DNA of 64,000 nt from Cristatella mucedo (taxonomy: Eukaryota > Bryozoa > Phylactolaemata > Cristatellidae), in assembly GCA_009760855.2 (NCBI GenBank), contig WPIO01000028.1:641001-705000 (forward strand), given 5' to 3'. Made by a program: the position numbers and the translations under genes. The notes beneath the pieces are model-generated. The model was not told the origin of the DNA. It ran no database searches and saw only the letters and a list, made by a program, of their open reading frames with translations. This document shows, piece after piece, positions 46,241-59,035 of this stretch; the first letter of the stretch is position 1; every line of letters starts with the position of its first letter.

Positions 46241-47019
46241 TAAAGCTTCCCTACGGCACAATCGGTCTATGGTGTGAACGGTCGGTCCCAAAACCAGGAT
46301 TAAGCAACGTGCCGCACATTCCTTAGACATCCTTGGAAATTCCCGCAGTCTTCAGGAAATGTAATCGTGTGACTGTTCCGCTTAGGATCGATGCACGCAC
46401 TGCAGGCAGGAATGCAATCAAACTAGCTGTCTATCCCAAAGGTACACAAGCTCTCGCATACCGCCGAATCGACGGTGGATTTAAAAATAACACCTAGCAG
46501 AACTCATTTGGGAAATTCGAGATCACTTCCGTTTCATTTTAAAAATGGTGTACTCAAAACCGAAGATCGCCCACGTTAGCAGATGTAAATTACAGTAAAT
46601 TATTACTGTTTAACGGTAACAGTAAAACTGCTATTTTAGCCCAAAATCAAAAAACACTAAACAGCTGTGTTTTTCTAACTGTTTACTGTTTCTAACGCAA
46701 ATTTTTACCCCAAAAGATGGTACAAGCCCCAGCCATAGATACAGAAGATAGCGAAGCCCCAGCCACCATGAAGATACTACAACCGAAGCCCCAACCATCA
46801 TTATGGATATGAAATAGGTAATGAAAAACAATTTGTTTTAATTTTTTTTGAATGTGTTGGTTTGTTATGACTTTATCAAATTGATAAAAAACTAAAATTA
46901 AAGTGCAATTTTCAAAAAAAGAGTAAGATATTAATTAAATTGATCTGGTGGCATCAACAAATATTGATTTTCTTTTCAGGCATATCTTTAGTATGTGAAT
47001 ACGCCACACACACACAAAC
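46241..47019. other. Unassigned DNA with short repeats
   Basis: Contains an inverted ACAGTAA/TTACTGT pair near 46,590 and three degenerate units of about 31 bp beginning AAGCCCCAGCCA at 46,726-46,815. Confidence 0.4.
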
Positions 47020-47304
47020 TATCCAATAACAGCAGAGCTAGAAGGTCCATGTGGACGGTACAATAAAATCATCGAATGTTCTGGAAACTCTATGATAGTG
47101 TTAAAGGATCTTCTGAAAATACGTGGAATGGATTTGTATAAGCCTGCTGGAATATGTACATCAAAGGATGAGCCCTTGAACAATAAGAGAACAAAAATGA
47201 TTGCCGATTTCTTGGGGTGAAAGAGTCTGAATGAGATATTAACCGATCAGGCTACTGATGGAATATCCATTAGAGCTATCACTAGAAACAAATATATACT
47301 GTAA
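47020..47304 (+). pseudogene. Unrecognised coding-like fragment
   Basis: A 94-codon stretch with one internal TGA (47218-47220) and normal protein-like composition, including CGRYNKIIECSGNSMIVLKD and ICTSKDEPLNNKRTKMIADF. A good acceptor (TTTTCTTTTCAG) lies just upstream at about 46,980. I do not recognise the family. It may be an old exon or an unknown transposon ORF. A LINE-B copy begins 50 bp downstream. Confidence 0.35.
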
Positions 47305-47354
47305 TCAATCTCAAGGGACAGATTCAAACTTCCGGTGAGCACAAGTGATGTGAT

Positions 47355-48655
47355 GAATAATAATACTAATGCACTTGATAAAGCGCCCTCAGAGAATTCA
47401 ATCTCTCTCTAGGCGCTTTACATTTGCTGCAAAGAGAAATGCAATTGAATGGTGAGTAATATCATGCTTGATAAGCAAACAACATGAAAAAAATGGTTAG
47501 GGGTGACATGTACAGGGTCAGCATGCAAATGAGGTTAGTGGCAGCATGCGCAGTGTCAGCAATCATAGGCACATGAAGGATGAATCACAGGGACCCACTA
47601 AATGCTGTCCGAAATAGGCGTGTGTTGTCCTAAATAGGTGTGTGTGTTTAAGTTCTTTTTTAATGTGGTCAGGTCAGGGGATGTTCTGACGCAGGTCGGG
47701 AGGGGGTTCCAGGCTTTGGGAGCATACGAACTAAATGCACGGTCTCCAACAAATTTGAGGTTTGTACGAGGTATTTGAAGACTGTTGGATTCCGAAAAGC
47801 GGGTGGTACGATGCTTGGCCTGATGGGGGAGTATATCTGAGAGATAGGCTGGAGCCAAAGAATGAAGTGACCTAAAAGTGAGCGATAAAACCTTGAAGTC
47901 AATCCGCTGCTTGACTGGTAGCCAGTGCAGGTCGGCGAGAAGTGGTGTAATGTGGCAACTGCGACGCTCACGACAGACAAGCCTAGCTGGGGAGTTTTGC
48001 ACCAGCTGCAATCGCCTGATCGCACATGCTGGTAGGCCAGTAAGCAGTGAGTTGCAGAAGTCGAGACGGGATGTCACGAATGCATGGACCAACTTGGACG
48101 TGGTATCCTTATCTAAACAAGTCCCAATTTTAGCAATGTTATGAAGCTGAAAATAGGCAGATTTGACTGTGGAGCTGATGTGGTCGTCTAACGAGAGGTC
48201 GCTTCGGAATATGACACCTAGATTTCGAGCTGATTCAACAGGATATATGCTGGCAGAGCCAATTTTGAGCGTCAGCCTTTCCAATTTGTGAATCACACTG
48301 GGTTTGCCCAAAACTAGTAAGTTAGTTTTATCATCGTTTAGTTTTAGAAAATTTGCTGCCATCCATGTGCGGATGTCATCAATACAGGCAGCAAGTGAGT
48401 TGTGAGACTTTGAGGTGCTCGAAGGTTGGGAGGGATCAAAGCAAAGGTACAACTGCGTGTCATCCGCATAGAAGTGAAAGCTGAGATTGTGCTTGGCAAT
48501 CGCATCAGCAAAAGTGAGAGTATAAACCGTGAAATGAACCGGACCTAGCACGGAGCCCTGAGGTACCCCATATTTCAGAGGTACCTCAGATGATCTTTGT
48601 CCATCCACGTCAATACTCTGGATTCTCCCACTGAGATAGGAAACCATAACTTTTA
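47355..48655 (-). mobile_element. LINE-B, best-preserved RT C-terminal half with tail
   Basis: An uninterrupted 349-codon frame (48647-47598) covers GVPQGSVLGPVHF, the catalytic FHFYADDTQLYLCF (intact YADD), NFLKLNDDKTN, and the C-terminal FCNSLLTGLPACAIRRLQL and LADLHWLPVKQRIDF blocks. It is followed by the 3' UTR and tail hairpin (47,375-47,422). 5' truncation at about 48,655 removes the endonuclease and the first RT blocks. The open frame suggests a young insertion. Confidence 0.92.
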
Positions 48656-49583
48656 AGTGATCAGCTTATATTCACCTTATTATCTTATTCTGAATTCTGA
48701 AATTTAGAACACGATAGAAGGGCTGGTCCGAGTGATGCTCATGGATAGCATAAATATGACGCAATCCTACCTGAATCCTCCTATTCGTCGAGGAAATACC
48801 TTGGCGAAATATCGTGAGGAAACGTCGTTCGCTTTGCGCCCACGCGTTCGCTGTCCTTGCAAGTTAGCTCAATCTATTAACTGCCGATAATTAATTCCAC
48901 TCTCAATGCAGCTATTATGTAAAGCAGGAACAAATAAAAAAACAATCTTTTTTCGCGTCGAGGTCGAGACAAATTGTTCTGTCGGTGAGTTTCGGCAGAA
49001 TGACGCCGAGTGACCTTCTCTATTTTTCTCGACTTTGTCTGCCATAACTACTGAAGCGACATTCTTGGCGCGTGACTTTCAATCGTTCAAGAGTCATTGC
49101 CTGAAGAGCTTGATTCTTTCTTTCATGTGGTTAACTCCCCACGTGTGGCCTTTTTCACGTCCGCGAAGTTTAACCAGCGACACCACGAGCCGTCAGTTGG
49201 CTAGTGACGTGGATGTCCTCGCGAGCTCATTTCAATTTCTAAAGCCTCGGTTTTTACTCGCTTTAGGCTTTTTATCGCTTTACATCTCTTTCCAAGGGAA
49301 TTAATCGTTCGGCTGGATATTGCGTTCACCTATTGGCACGCATTTTTGCGCGAGTGCTTTTCCCTTCGACGAGCGCCGGCTAGCGATTGAAACAGTCGAG
49401 CTTCCATGTTCAGCTCAGGTTAGCGAAAAAGCAACGACTTCCGTCGTGGTAGCGTTTGCACATACATCTTGTCAAATTGTACGCTCGATTTTTGCATCTG
49501 CTAGCCAGTGATTTTCAAAAGTCGGCTAGCTAAGCTCCATTTTCAGAGTGCGTTCGTTTCCTTGGAAGAGATATGACTCTCTC
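48656..49583. other. Possible 5' UTR or ORF1 region of LINE-B
   Basis: Lies directly upstream of the longest LINE-B. No ORF1 domain recognised. Confidence 0.35.
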
Positions 49584-52500
49584 ATGACTGCGTTAGGTAC
49601 GCCGGCGGCTAGTAACCTGCATGTGAGTTATGATCGTGCGGACTTATTATCGCTTCGTTATCATAGTTCAAATGCATTCCTAAATCTTATTCATCTTGCT
49701 AAGATTCGTGAATTACGCATTACCAAAAGAAAAGCGCCCAGATGCCGCCGCGGGAGGCCGGGGCCGCCAGCGAAGACGCCACTCGTTGAGCGGGAGCTGC
49801 GAGCTGAGTACCAGCTCGTTTGTTATTCCCAGCATTGTCTCGAACCGCTCAGCGTGCTCTCTCTCAAGCGTCACTGTAAATATAAAATAGCCTGATGACC
49901 ACTGTAAACTTAGTGGTCATCAGGCCTGTTATAACTCTAGCGGCCCAACTTAACGCATGTCTTTGGAATCCACGCCTAATGTCCAATAAACCCGTAGTAA
50001 TAAGCGACCTTGTTTATGAAAAAAGTCTCAACATGCTTACCTTGACTGAAACTTAGCTAAAACCGGTCAATTGTCCGACGATTAAAGAAGTAGCCCCGAC
50101 AGGTTTCTCCATCTCTCACACCCCTAGATTTATCAAAACTGGAGGTGGAGTTGTTATTATCGCGCGCTCGAATCTCGACTTCAAGCCATTTGCAGTACCC
50201 TCGAAGCAGTATTTCGAATCTATTGCCTTGATTTCACCCGACAACAGGCTACCGATGGTGGCTGTAGTCTATCACCCACAATGCATCAAGTTGTCCTTTA
50301 TGTCATATTTCTCCGATCTCATTTCCATTCTAATGGCAAGAAAGGACCTTTCCTCGTTATGGGTGATTTCAGCATTCATTTTGATAACTTATCTGCCGCC
50401 CTCAGCACTGAATTTCGCGCACTAACTCATTGTCTCGTGTGGCTCAAGTGCACGGCCTTAATTGCATCAAGGGTCACACACTCAACTAAATTTTCTCATA
50501 CAACTGCACTTTGTCATCACCAATTATTACTAAATTCTGCTTATCTGACCACAAGCATGTCCCATTCAGTCTACAATGTGTGACCTCCTCCTCCTCATCT
50601 AAAATCTCCTGTGAATCGCGAAACCTCAAGACCCCTGATATCGACGCTATTCGTGCGGGAATATCTGCTTTGCCTCTACTGCTTAATCCCATTTCCGACC
50701 TGTCATCATTGGTAGATTTGTACAACACGACACTAGCTGACATTCTCGACGAGTTTGCACTTCTGACTAAGCGCACTGTGTGCCCTCAGCCAGACGGCCC
50801 ATGGTTTACCACAGACATTAAACTAGCTAGATCTACTAAGCACGAGCTTGAAAAAGCATGCAAAAGCTCAAGACTGACGGTCCATCGACAAGCATACGAG
50901 GACTACAGTAAATCATACCAATCAATCCTAGTAAAGGCCAAGTCTGTATTCTATAAAAAAAAATTTGAATCGCAGATGCCCAATCCAAAGACGCTGATGT
51001 CGACGATCAACCATCTCCTCAACCTCTCCCAATTTAGCTCCTTACCTAACGAATCCTGTGATGATCTAGCTGATCGCTTCTCTAGTTACACTTTTTCAAT
51101 AATATTGACGAGATCATGGATTATATTCCTAGGATGGCAAGTTAGGCTCAAGAAAGCAACACTAGAGCAAGAGAACTTGAGCAACTTCCGCCCAGTCTCC
51201 CCGTCTACCGCTCCTATCAAAGACACTGGAACGATTCGTGGCAGACCAGCTGAACTAATATATTGAAACATAAAACCTTGCTTGTAAGTTCACGTCTAGT
51301 TTAAGAGTCAATCACACTACAGATTCACCATTGCTTCAGGTTACAACGACCTACTTAGGAATGCAGATATAGGTAGAGTATCACTGCTTGTTTTGCTGGA
51401 TCTTTCGGCAGCTTGTGATACTATCAATCACCAATTCCTTCTTGAGCACCTCTCATCTCGCCTGGGCATCACTGGCACTGTATTGTAATGGTTCAGGTCC
51501 TATCTCAGTGGGAGACTCCAAAGTATTGATGTGAATGGACAAAGATCATCCGATGAACCTCTGAAATATGGGGTACGTCAGGGCTCCGCGCTTGGTCCAG
51601 GCTCTTTCGCGGTTTATACTCTTCTTATTGCCGATGTGATCTCCAAGCACAATCTAGGCTTTCACTTCTATGCGAATGACACTCAGTTGTACCTTTGCTT
51701 TGATCCCTCCCAGCCCTCGAGCAAGTCGAATTTGTTTAACTCCCTTGCTGAATGCATCGATGAAATTTGCACATGGATAGCAGAAAATGTTCTTAAATTG
51801 AAGGACAATAAAACTAACTTACTAGTTATGGTCAAAACAAGTGTGATTCCGATATTGGAACAGCCCCACGACCCTCCTTTCAGCTACATAACACTGCCAA
51901 AAATCGGGCTTGTTTAGACAGGGATACCATATCTACGTTGAACCATGCTTTTGTGACATCCCAGCTTGACTTCTGTAACCCACTTCTTGCTGGTCTGCCC
52001 GCCTTCGCACTCAGGCGCTTACAGCTGGTGAAAAACTTTGAAGGCAGGCTTGCTTGTCGTGAGCGTCGCAGTTGCCACATCTCACGACTTCTCACCGACC
52101 TGCACTGGCTCTCAGTCAAGCAACGCATCGACTTCAAGATTTGGTCACTCACTTTTATATCCCTTCATTATTCGGCTCCAGCCTACCTATCAGATCTTCT
52201 CCCCCACCAGACTAAGCATCGTACAACAAGCTTTTCGGAATCTAACTGTTTACCTATACCTCATTCAAACCTCAAATTTTATAGAGACCGTGCCTTTAGT
52301 TCATATGCTCCCAAAGCCTGGAACTCACTCAAGACTAGCGTCTCGCATTTCCTGACTTGACCAAATTTAAAAAGCAAACTAAATACGCATCTATTTATGA
52401 AAGCCATTATTTTTTCCGTGTAATTCGTCCTTTACGTGCGCATGCGTGCTGACACTACGCATGCTGCCACTAACCATTTTGGGATGCTGACCCTGTGCAT

Positions 52501-52735
52501 GTCACCCTTAGCCATGTTATTCTCGTTGTTTATTGAGAATGCTACCATTAGCTAACTAACTATTACTGATCATTAACCATTAAACACTAACCTAACCAGT
52601 AGTAACCATTCGAACGTGCTTCCTATGCAGCAGCTGGTGTAAAGCGCCTAGAAAAAGATTGAGCTCTCTGAGGGCGCTTTATCAAGTGTATTATTATTAT
52701 CATTATCATTATGACTTTTGAGGGTGCTTTATAAA
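49584..52735 (+). mobile_element. LINE-B, longest copy (N-terminus, endonuclease, RT, tail)
   Basis: ATG 49584 starts a frame with YDRADLLSLR (residues 16-25) and a basic KRKAPRCRRGRPG stretch. The APE endonuclease follows in pieces (FLVMGDFSIHFDNL), then the RT with NFRPVSPSTAPIKD and GVRQGSALGP, and the C-terminal domain. The tail hairpin lies at about 52,640-52,682. Stops and frameshifts break it at several places, part of the RT fingers is deleted near 51,110, and the catalytic box reads YAND at 51669-51680. Not capable of autonomous movement. Confidence 0.9.
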
Positions 52736-52842
52736 GGTAAGCTCTTGTGTAGCGGCTTCTTGGTATGTGGCTGCATATTTTAGTAAGTAGCGAACTATTT
52801 CTCTTCTGGGCGATGTTCCATCGCCATACAGCCACTTGCTGG

Positions 52843-53012
52843 GCCGTGATAGCTCAGGAGGTACGGTGCTCGCTCTTCACGACCGAGGTCGTGGGTTGGA
52901 ATCCCGTAGTTTGGTTATTCTCTTTCTATATCCAACTGCAAGCCGTGGTGACAGCTGGTAGGGCTCTTCTACGGCTATGCAAATGAGGACGTTAAATCAG
53001 ATAAATATATTA
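52843..53012 (+). mobile_element. SINE S1, full-length copy
   Basis: Head GCCGTGATAGCTCAGGAGG (A box), B box GGTCGTGGGTTGGAATCCC, core CAACTGCAAGCCGTGG and tail GTTAAATCAGATAAATAT. The best plus-strand example with both ends visible. Confidence 0.88.
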
Positions 53013-54363
53013 GGCTCAAATGGCTGATTGCATAATTCATCAGCGGAGCATGAAGAGGTTTCATTCAGTAGCGGCATCATCGCTTAACAGTTTCGCACTC
53101 AACCCTACTCGACTTTAAAGTAACCACCCCTTGGGTATTTCTTCCAGACTTGGAGCTCAGATTTGGCTGAGCTTTCAGTGGAAGAGGACATCTATTTTGG
53201 AATGAATCTTACTTTTAATGGGATTACAAAAAAGCCTGTTGAACGGGTCCACCTCCAAAAGTGACAGCAAAGATTACCGATGACTGCTTCACATGCACCG
53301 TGAGAGAATTATTCTGAGGCTCTCTCCTCAATGAGGGTTAGTGTCGTTAACCTATTCGGAATGGCTCGTCTGCTTAACGGTGAAAACCAACTCTCCGTCA
53401 CCTGGGGAGCATACGTGACCTTAATCTTAAACTAACCAACTTAATCCTTGTAGCTCAAGCCATAGAGTACAAGGAGGACTTCAAACTTTAAATGAGCGGA
53501 AAAAGTACCTCTTCACGGAATTGCAAAACATACGCAACTTTACGTAGATGACGCACTACTTGCATAACTATTTTTCGGGTAGAGTTACTGCCAGTAGCAC
53601 ACTTTCGGTGAACGGTTATATATGCTACCTTGTCCACAGCTAAGTTAACTTGTGGAAATTGTGCCTCTGTGAATGCTGCCTCTGTGAATGCTGCCGCTAT
53701 GTTGCTTGAGGTGCATGAGGCACATTTGAAATGAATCGCGACTCACTTCAGATTATTAGCTTGTGAGAGCGTGCAAATACGTTAGCAGACGTCCTACTTC
53801 ATTGGAACTTCCGCTCATTGCCACTCAAGCACGATATGGTCGCTAACGGCAGCTATTCCGAGGGCTCAGCACCGAACTAGCGACCGACCATCTTGAAAGA
53901 GCCGCGAGAATGCCTAAATGAGTAGTGATAGATCCTGCATTTATCACTACCGTGTGTGCTGCCAGCTGATCACTGTGACTGATCTTCGTGTGAGCATTTC
54001 CATTGCTGAAAACAGTAAAAAATGTATATATCTTTATTCACAGAGCTAAATCTACATATAAGCATTTGACATAATCTAAAAAGAAACCTTATCAGCTTAT
54101 TTGCGATCGCTATGTAGAAAACGTTTGCCGAAATGTTCCAAAAAAGGAAATAGTAATTATAGTTCCTAATGCATTAACTTCGAGCACAGCTCAGCAAAAT
54201 ATAGTCATTTACGACCACAGCAAGGGTCTTTGTTTGCCCCTCAAGGATACATGGGCAATCGGCTGTGCTAGCCTTGCATGATGTCTATCTAGCTGGACGT
54301 ATGCAAAACTTACACCGCATTCTACAATCTAAAAAGCTAGAAATGATGCTAAGCGGTCTCTGC
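53013..54363. other. Unassigned DNA
   Basis: No gene or repeat recognised. Confidence 0.4.
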
Positions 54364-54500
54364 GCCACGATGGTTTAGCCCAGTGGTTAAGGTGCTGGCC
54401 CGAATATCTGGCTGAGGTCGTGCGCTCGAGCCCCGTAGCATATGTGAAGCACCTGAATAGAGATTAAGTTCTCTTTGAGCGCGAAATAAATGAATTATAT
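54364..54500 (+). mobile_element. SINE S2 copy
   Basis: Head GATGGTTTAGCCCAGTGGTT, B box GGTCGTGCGCTCGAGCC, tail GTGAAGCACCTGAATAGAG ending ATAAATGAATTAT. One hairpin arm is mutated. Confidence 0.85.
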
Positions 54501-54849
54501 TTTACATTTTTTGTTGAAATAATTTCTAAAATACCATGCGATTCTTATTCCCCCTTGAAAGCATGGTAAAAAAAATGCCGCTTGTAACCTAGTGACACAG
54601 TCTCGCCACACAATCAGTACGTTTCTTTGGCTGTCGATTGTTGTATAAATCATCCGCACATTGTACTCCTGCCAATAAGTTTATCTGAATTCATTACAGT
54701 ACACCCAGCATGCTAAAATATCCTTCTTAAGCTTTATGAAATCTAGCAGTACCTCCGAAGTGTTCTCCGTAGACCAAAGGTGGCTATCACGGTGGCTATA
54801 TAGCTTAAGGTGGCCATCACGGCTCATGCTACAACTTTATTACTTATAA

Positions 54850-55052
54850 TAACATTTAGCGGGTCCCTGTGATTCGTCCTTTATGTGCCTATGCGTGCTG
54901 ACACTTTTGCATGTTTATTGAGCACACTACCGCCAACCATTTGATCGTGCTTCCTTTGCAGCAAATGTAGAGCGCCTAGAAAGAGATTGAATTATCTGAG
55001 GGCACTATATCAAATGCGTTTTTATTATTACTATTGTTATTATATAAAGGAG
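54850..55052 (+). mobile_element. LINE-B 3' UTR and tail
   Basis: TTAGCGGGTCCCTGTGATTC, GCAGCAAATGTAGAGCGCC, hairpin and (ATT)n. Confidence 0.88.
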
Positions 55053-55211
55053 CAGGTGTGTATAACTCCATTTAACTGCCTCTAACGCCTTTCACAAATG
55101 TGTGTTATTTCGAAATGCGAAGCCTTTTAGAAAAACTAGTCATGAGACTCGTAGTCAGAAGAAATAGGCCCTCCATTTTCAATCACCACGATTCGCATTT
55201 CTCTTATGACC

Positions 55212-56075
55212 TTATACCAGAGAATAATAATAATACGTTTGCATAGCGCCCTCTGAGAGCTTAATTTATTTTAGCCAGTTTCCGAATGCTGTAAAGGAAG
55301 CGTAGTCGTTTGGTTACTGGTCTCGTGCACAGTATCAACATGCAAATACTGCTAGGTGTAGCATCCGCAGTGTCAGCAGTTAGTAGCACGCCAAGGACAA
55401 GTCACATAGGAAACCGAAAGGTCTTATAAGATAAGAAATGGCTGCGTTTTAGCCTCTGTTTAAACGTCGCCCCATCAGGTTCTATCGTGATGTGTATCGT
55501 GTATCGCTTTGGTGGCAAGCAAAGTAAATTCTCCAGGGGATTTGAGGTTTTTTCTATGCACCAGCTAAAGGATTCAAGTAGGAAGACCAGGCGATACGAT
55601 GGCTATCCTGGTTTGAAAGTAATGCTGATATGCTAGGCTGAAGCCAGAGATTGAACGGACCTAAAAGTGTATGACGAAACCTTAAAGTCGATGCACTGCT
55701 TGATTGGGAGCCAGTCCAGGTAGATAATGTCGTGTAATGTGGCAGCTACGACGCCAAGGACCGACAAGTCTAGTTTTAGAGTTTTTCACCAACCGTTTTC
55801 ACCTAAGTGCACAGGCCGATAGACCAGCAAGTAGTCGATCACTGAACTTCGAGACAGGATGTCACAAGTGCATAGTACAATTTGGATGTGTTAGCCCTGT
55901 CTAAACAAGCCCAAATTTTCCCAATGTCGCATAGCTGAAAGTAGGCTGACTTGACTACGGAGCAAATGTTATCGTTTGATGAAAGGTCACTTTGGAACAG
56001 GACACCTCAATTTCGTGCCGCAACTACGGGAGATGTGCTGGCCCAGCCAATTTAAGCATAGTATTTTCAGTTGCT
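55212..56075 (-). mobile_element. LINE-B 3' half, degraded
   Basis: Minus-strand tail (55,214-55,290), 3' UTR and the decayed C-terminal domain and RT end. Confidence 0.8.
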
Positions 56076-56279
56076 AGGTGACACTTTGAAAGATAAGCAC
56101 CATAACTTTCAGCAAAAAGCACTGGGACTACCAACAATTATGGATCCTTTGCTGCCATTTATTTTCGCGGCCTTGCCACTAAACTCACGCAACACAGCAA
56201 TCGAGCACTAGCTTTTGCAACGTTTTTCGTCTCCGTATTTATTAACTCATTTGCTAAGTCAGGATATTATTTTTTAAGA

Positions 56280-56385
56280 CAACCAAAAGCAGCGGAAAAG
56301 ATTTTTTCAAGAATCTTTGATAAGAAAGGAAGAAGGGAAACTGGGCGATAGTTTTCTAGGACCTCTGTGTCTAATCCGGGCTTTT
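56280..56385 (-). mobile_element. LINE-A fragment (RT segment)
   Basis: Minus-strand translation gives LKKPGLDTEVLENYRPVSLL, the conserved RT block before the FLSKILEK segment. Nearly the same bases occur at 1,940-2,040. Confidence 0.7.
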
Positions 56386-56495
56386 TAAGACAGTGCAGCC
56401 TTTACGACTATCACCATGCTTGCAGCGGTAATAAAGGATCGCCCACTGCAGGATTCGAACAATCGCCTTACCTAGTGTGCGACGTAGCCATCATA
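56380..56495 (-). mobile_element. SINE S1 with deletion between the boxes
   Basis: Minus-strand copy in which the segment between the A and B boxes is missing, so GGCGATT runs straight into GTTCGAATCCTGCAG. Core and tail follow. Confidence 0.75.
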
Positions 56496-56937
56496 TCACA
56501 TTCAATCGCTACAAGGGCTGTCGTGAAAGCAAATTTGATTATCATAAATCTAATTTGCAATTTCCTAAAATAATTGAACATCTTATCCTGCACTGTTTAG
56601 GGTTCCTAAAAATATGCCATGGCAGAAATGACTGCAGTGTGGTGCAGTGAGTTACAAGCATTCCCAAGATCAAGCAATGCGACGCTAAAATTGGTTCTTT
56701 TTCGCTTACAACAAGTTCCTGTTGCCTTACAAATTAAGCAAAACGCAAATAGTTAGAAATCTGTTTCGCAAGTGTACACACCAACGGTAATGGAAAATCA
56801 TTGGTTTTTCATATTTTTCGCGGTTTAAAATAAAGTGTGAATTGTGGCCAAATTTCCTTTAGTCTATCCATGCAGAGGGGATGTTCTCTCTCTGAAAGCA
56901 CCACCTCGTCTCTATTATGCCGCGATATTTTTTGCCT

Positions 56938-57131
56938 TTGGTGAGTAAAGGATTTAACACGTCCAGCCACTACTAACTGCGATATTTTTTCAAAAACTGA
57001 TTTAAATGTATTTTTAACGGTTCGTTAATTTGGTTGGTGAGTAAAGGATTTAACACGTCCAGCCACTACTAACTGCGATATTTTTTTCAAAAACTGATTG
57101 AAATGTATTTTTAACGGTTCGTTAATTTGTT
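56938..57131. repeat. 96-bp tandem duplication
   Basis: Two adjacent copies starting TTGGTGAGTAAAGGATTTAA at 56938 and 57034, differing by about one substitution and one extra T. Confidence 0.93.
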
Positions 57132-57904
57132 AGCTTGCTTTGCTTAGCAACTGGAAAAAATAAACATGTTTGGCTATCATTTAGCTAACACTGGAAAATC
57201 AATCATTTCCCTGTGACAAGATTGATGTTTGCTGTATCTTTGCAACTAAACTTTTAGAAGTCTGAATTCATAAGTAAGCATGAGCAAAATTGATAGGGAG
57301 AACCACTTAATCCCTTTGTTAGCATTTTGAGGAATACTCATCTATTAAGACGTTAGTTAATAGCACTCTGCTACGTGGCCAATTAAGAATATGTGCGTTG
57401 TTCTTACGATAGCTATGGCTAGCCATTATGTTGTATTGCTATTGTTTACAGTAAACTACGTTGATTTATTGTGGAAATCTCTCACATTTTTCTACCCCAT
57501 GTGCAGTGAAGTGCTCCTTCTCCTTCTGCAGTTCTCACAGCTTCTTTTCATTCTCCTTCTACAGTGAAGCTTAAAGGGCCTTAGTTCTGCCAGATGAATG
57601 GAATCAAAGTTTACAACCTGGCGCGAAAGGGTCGTCCGAAGGACAAAATTAATGATGAGCAGAACCATAACAATCCATCCACCCAGGAGGCATGTCGCCG
57701 TTCAAGTGATCTTAGATCTGCATAAGTCAATAATCTACCTAATGATTAGCATAATTAAAAACTGCCGGCCGTGCATTGATTTGAAAATATAGATAATCTA
57801 TATCGCCATTATTTTTTGACCAATTGCTTTGAAAATTCATATTACTTCACGTCAGTTTTTAAATGTACCTACATTTTAGTGACGTTAATTATCACTACAG
57901 TTTA
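57132..57904. other. AT-rich unassigned DNA
   Basis: Nothing recognised between the 96-bp duplication and LINE-B. Confidence 0.4.
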
Positions 57905-58612
57905 TTTTATCTCGACTTCTGCAACTCACTGCTTACTGGCCTACCAGCATGTGCGATCAGGCGATTGCAGCTGGTGCAAAACTCTGCAGCTAGGCTTGTC
58001 TGTCGTGAGCGTCGCAGTTGCCACATTACTCCACTTCTCGCCGACCTGCACTGGTTACCAGTCAAGCAACGGATTGACTTCAAGGTTTTGTCGCTCACTT
58101 TTAGGTCTCTTCATTCTATGGCTCCAGCCTATCTTTCAGAGATACTACCCCATCAGGCAAAGCATCGTACCACTCGCTTTTCGGAATCTAACAGTCTAGA
58201 AATACCTCGTACAAACCTTAAATCCTTTGGAGACCGTGCATTTAGCTCGTATGCTCCCACAGCCTGGAACTCCCTCCCGACCTGCATCAGAACATTCCCT
58301 GACCTGACCACATTTAAAAGAAACTTAAAAACATACCTATTTAGGACAGCATTTAGTGGGTCCTTGTGATTCGTCCTCGATGTGCTTATGCGTGCTGACA
58401 CTTCATGCTGCCACTAACCACATTTGCATGCTGACCCAGTGCATGTAACCCCTAACCATGTTATTCATTTTGTTTGTTTTTCAAGCATGATTTTACTTAC
58501 TATTCTATTGCGTATCACTTTGCAGCAAATGTAAAGCGCCTAGAAAGAGATTAAGTTCTCTGAGGGCGCTTTATCAAGTGCAATATTATTATTATTATTA
58601 TTATTATTTGCG
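57905..58612 (+). mobile_element. LINE-B C-terminal domain and tail, young copy
   Basis: Open from about 57,908 (YLDFCNSLLTGLPACAIRRL) to the stop at 58,369, then the complete 3' UTR, hairpin (58,530-58,573) and (ATT)n. 5' truncated at the FVTSHLDF block. Confidence 0.92.
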
Positions 58613-58934
58613 ATCAGAAAATAATGATAATATACTATAAAACTACCGGAGCGCCTTTAGAGTAATCTCAGAGAACCCAAACGCCTCTCAGGTAAGTTAC
58701 ATATGGTAGAAAGCGAGCACAAAAGCGGAGTTCAAGTGTGCAATTGCAGCACGCATGAGTGCATACAAACTAGTAACGTGTTACAAAATTTCCATGTTAC
58801 CGTTGTGAGTTTTCTGCTCAAATTAACTACTTTGAATGCTATGTGATAGGAACTCGGCTAAAGCTTTTGTTATTTGTCGAGAGGATGCAGTGAGTATTCA
58901 AATTGCTTCTGCTACTTGTAGGAAGCATTTTCAT

Positions 58935-59035
58935 CAAAATAATAGTAATAATAATGCCATTGATAAAGTACCCTCGGAGAATTCAATCTCTTCTTCTCTT
59001 TTTATGCTCTTTACATTTGCTGCGAATGAATAAAA
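58935..59035 (-). mobile_element. LINE-B tail fragment
   Basis: Minus-strand hairpin tail (ATTGATAAAGTACCCTCGG on plus) with little else. Confidence 0.75.
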
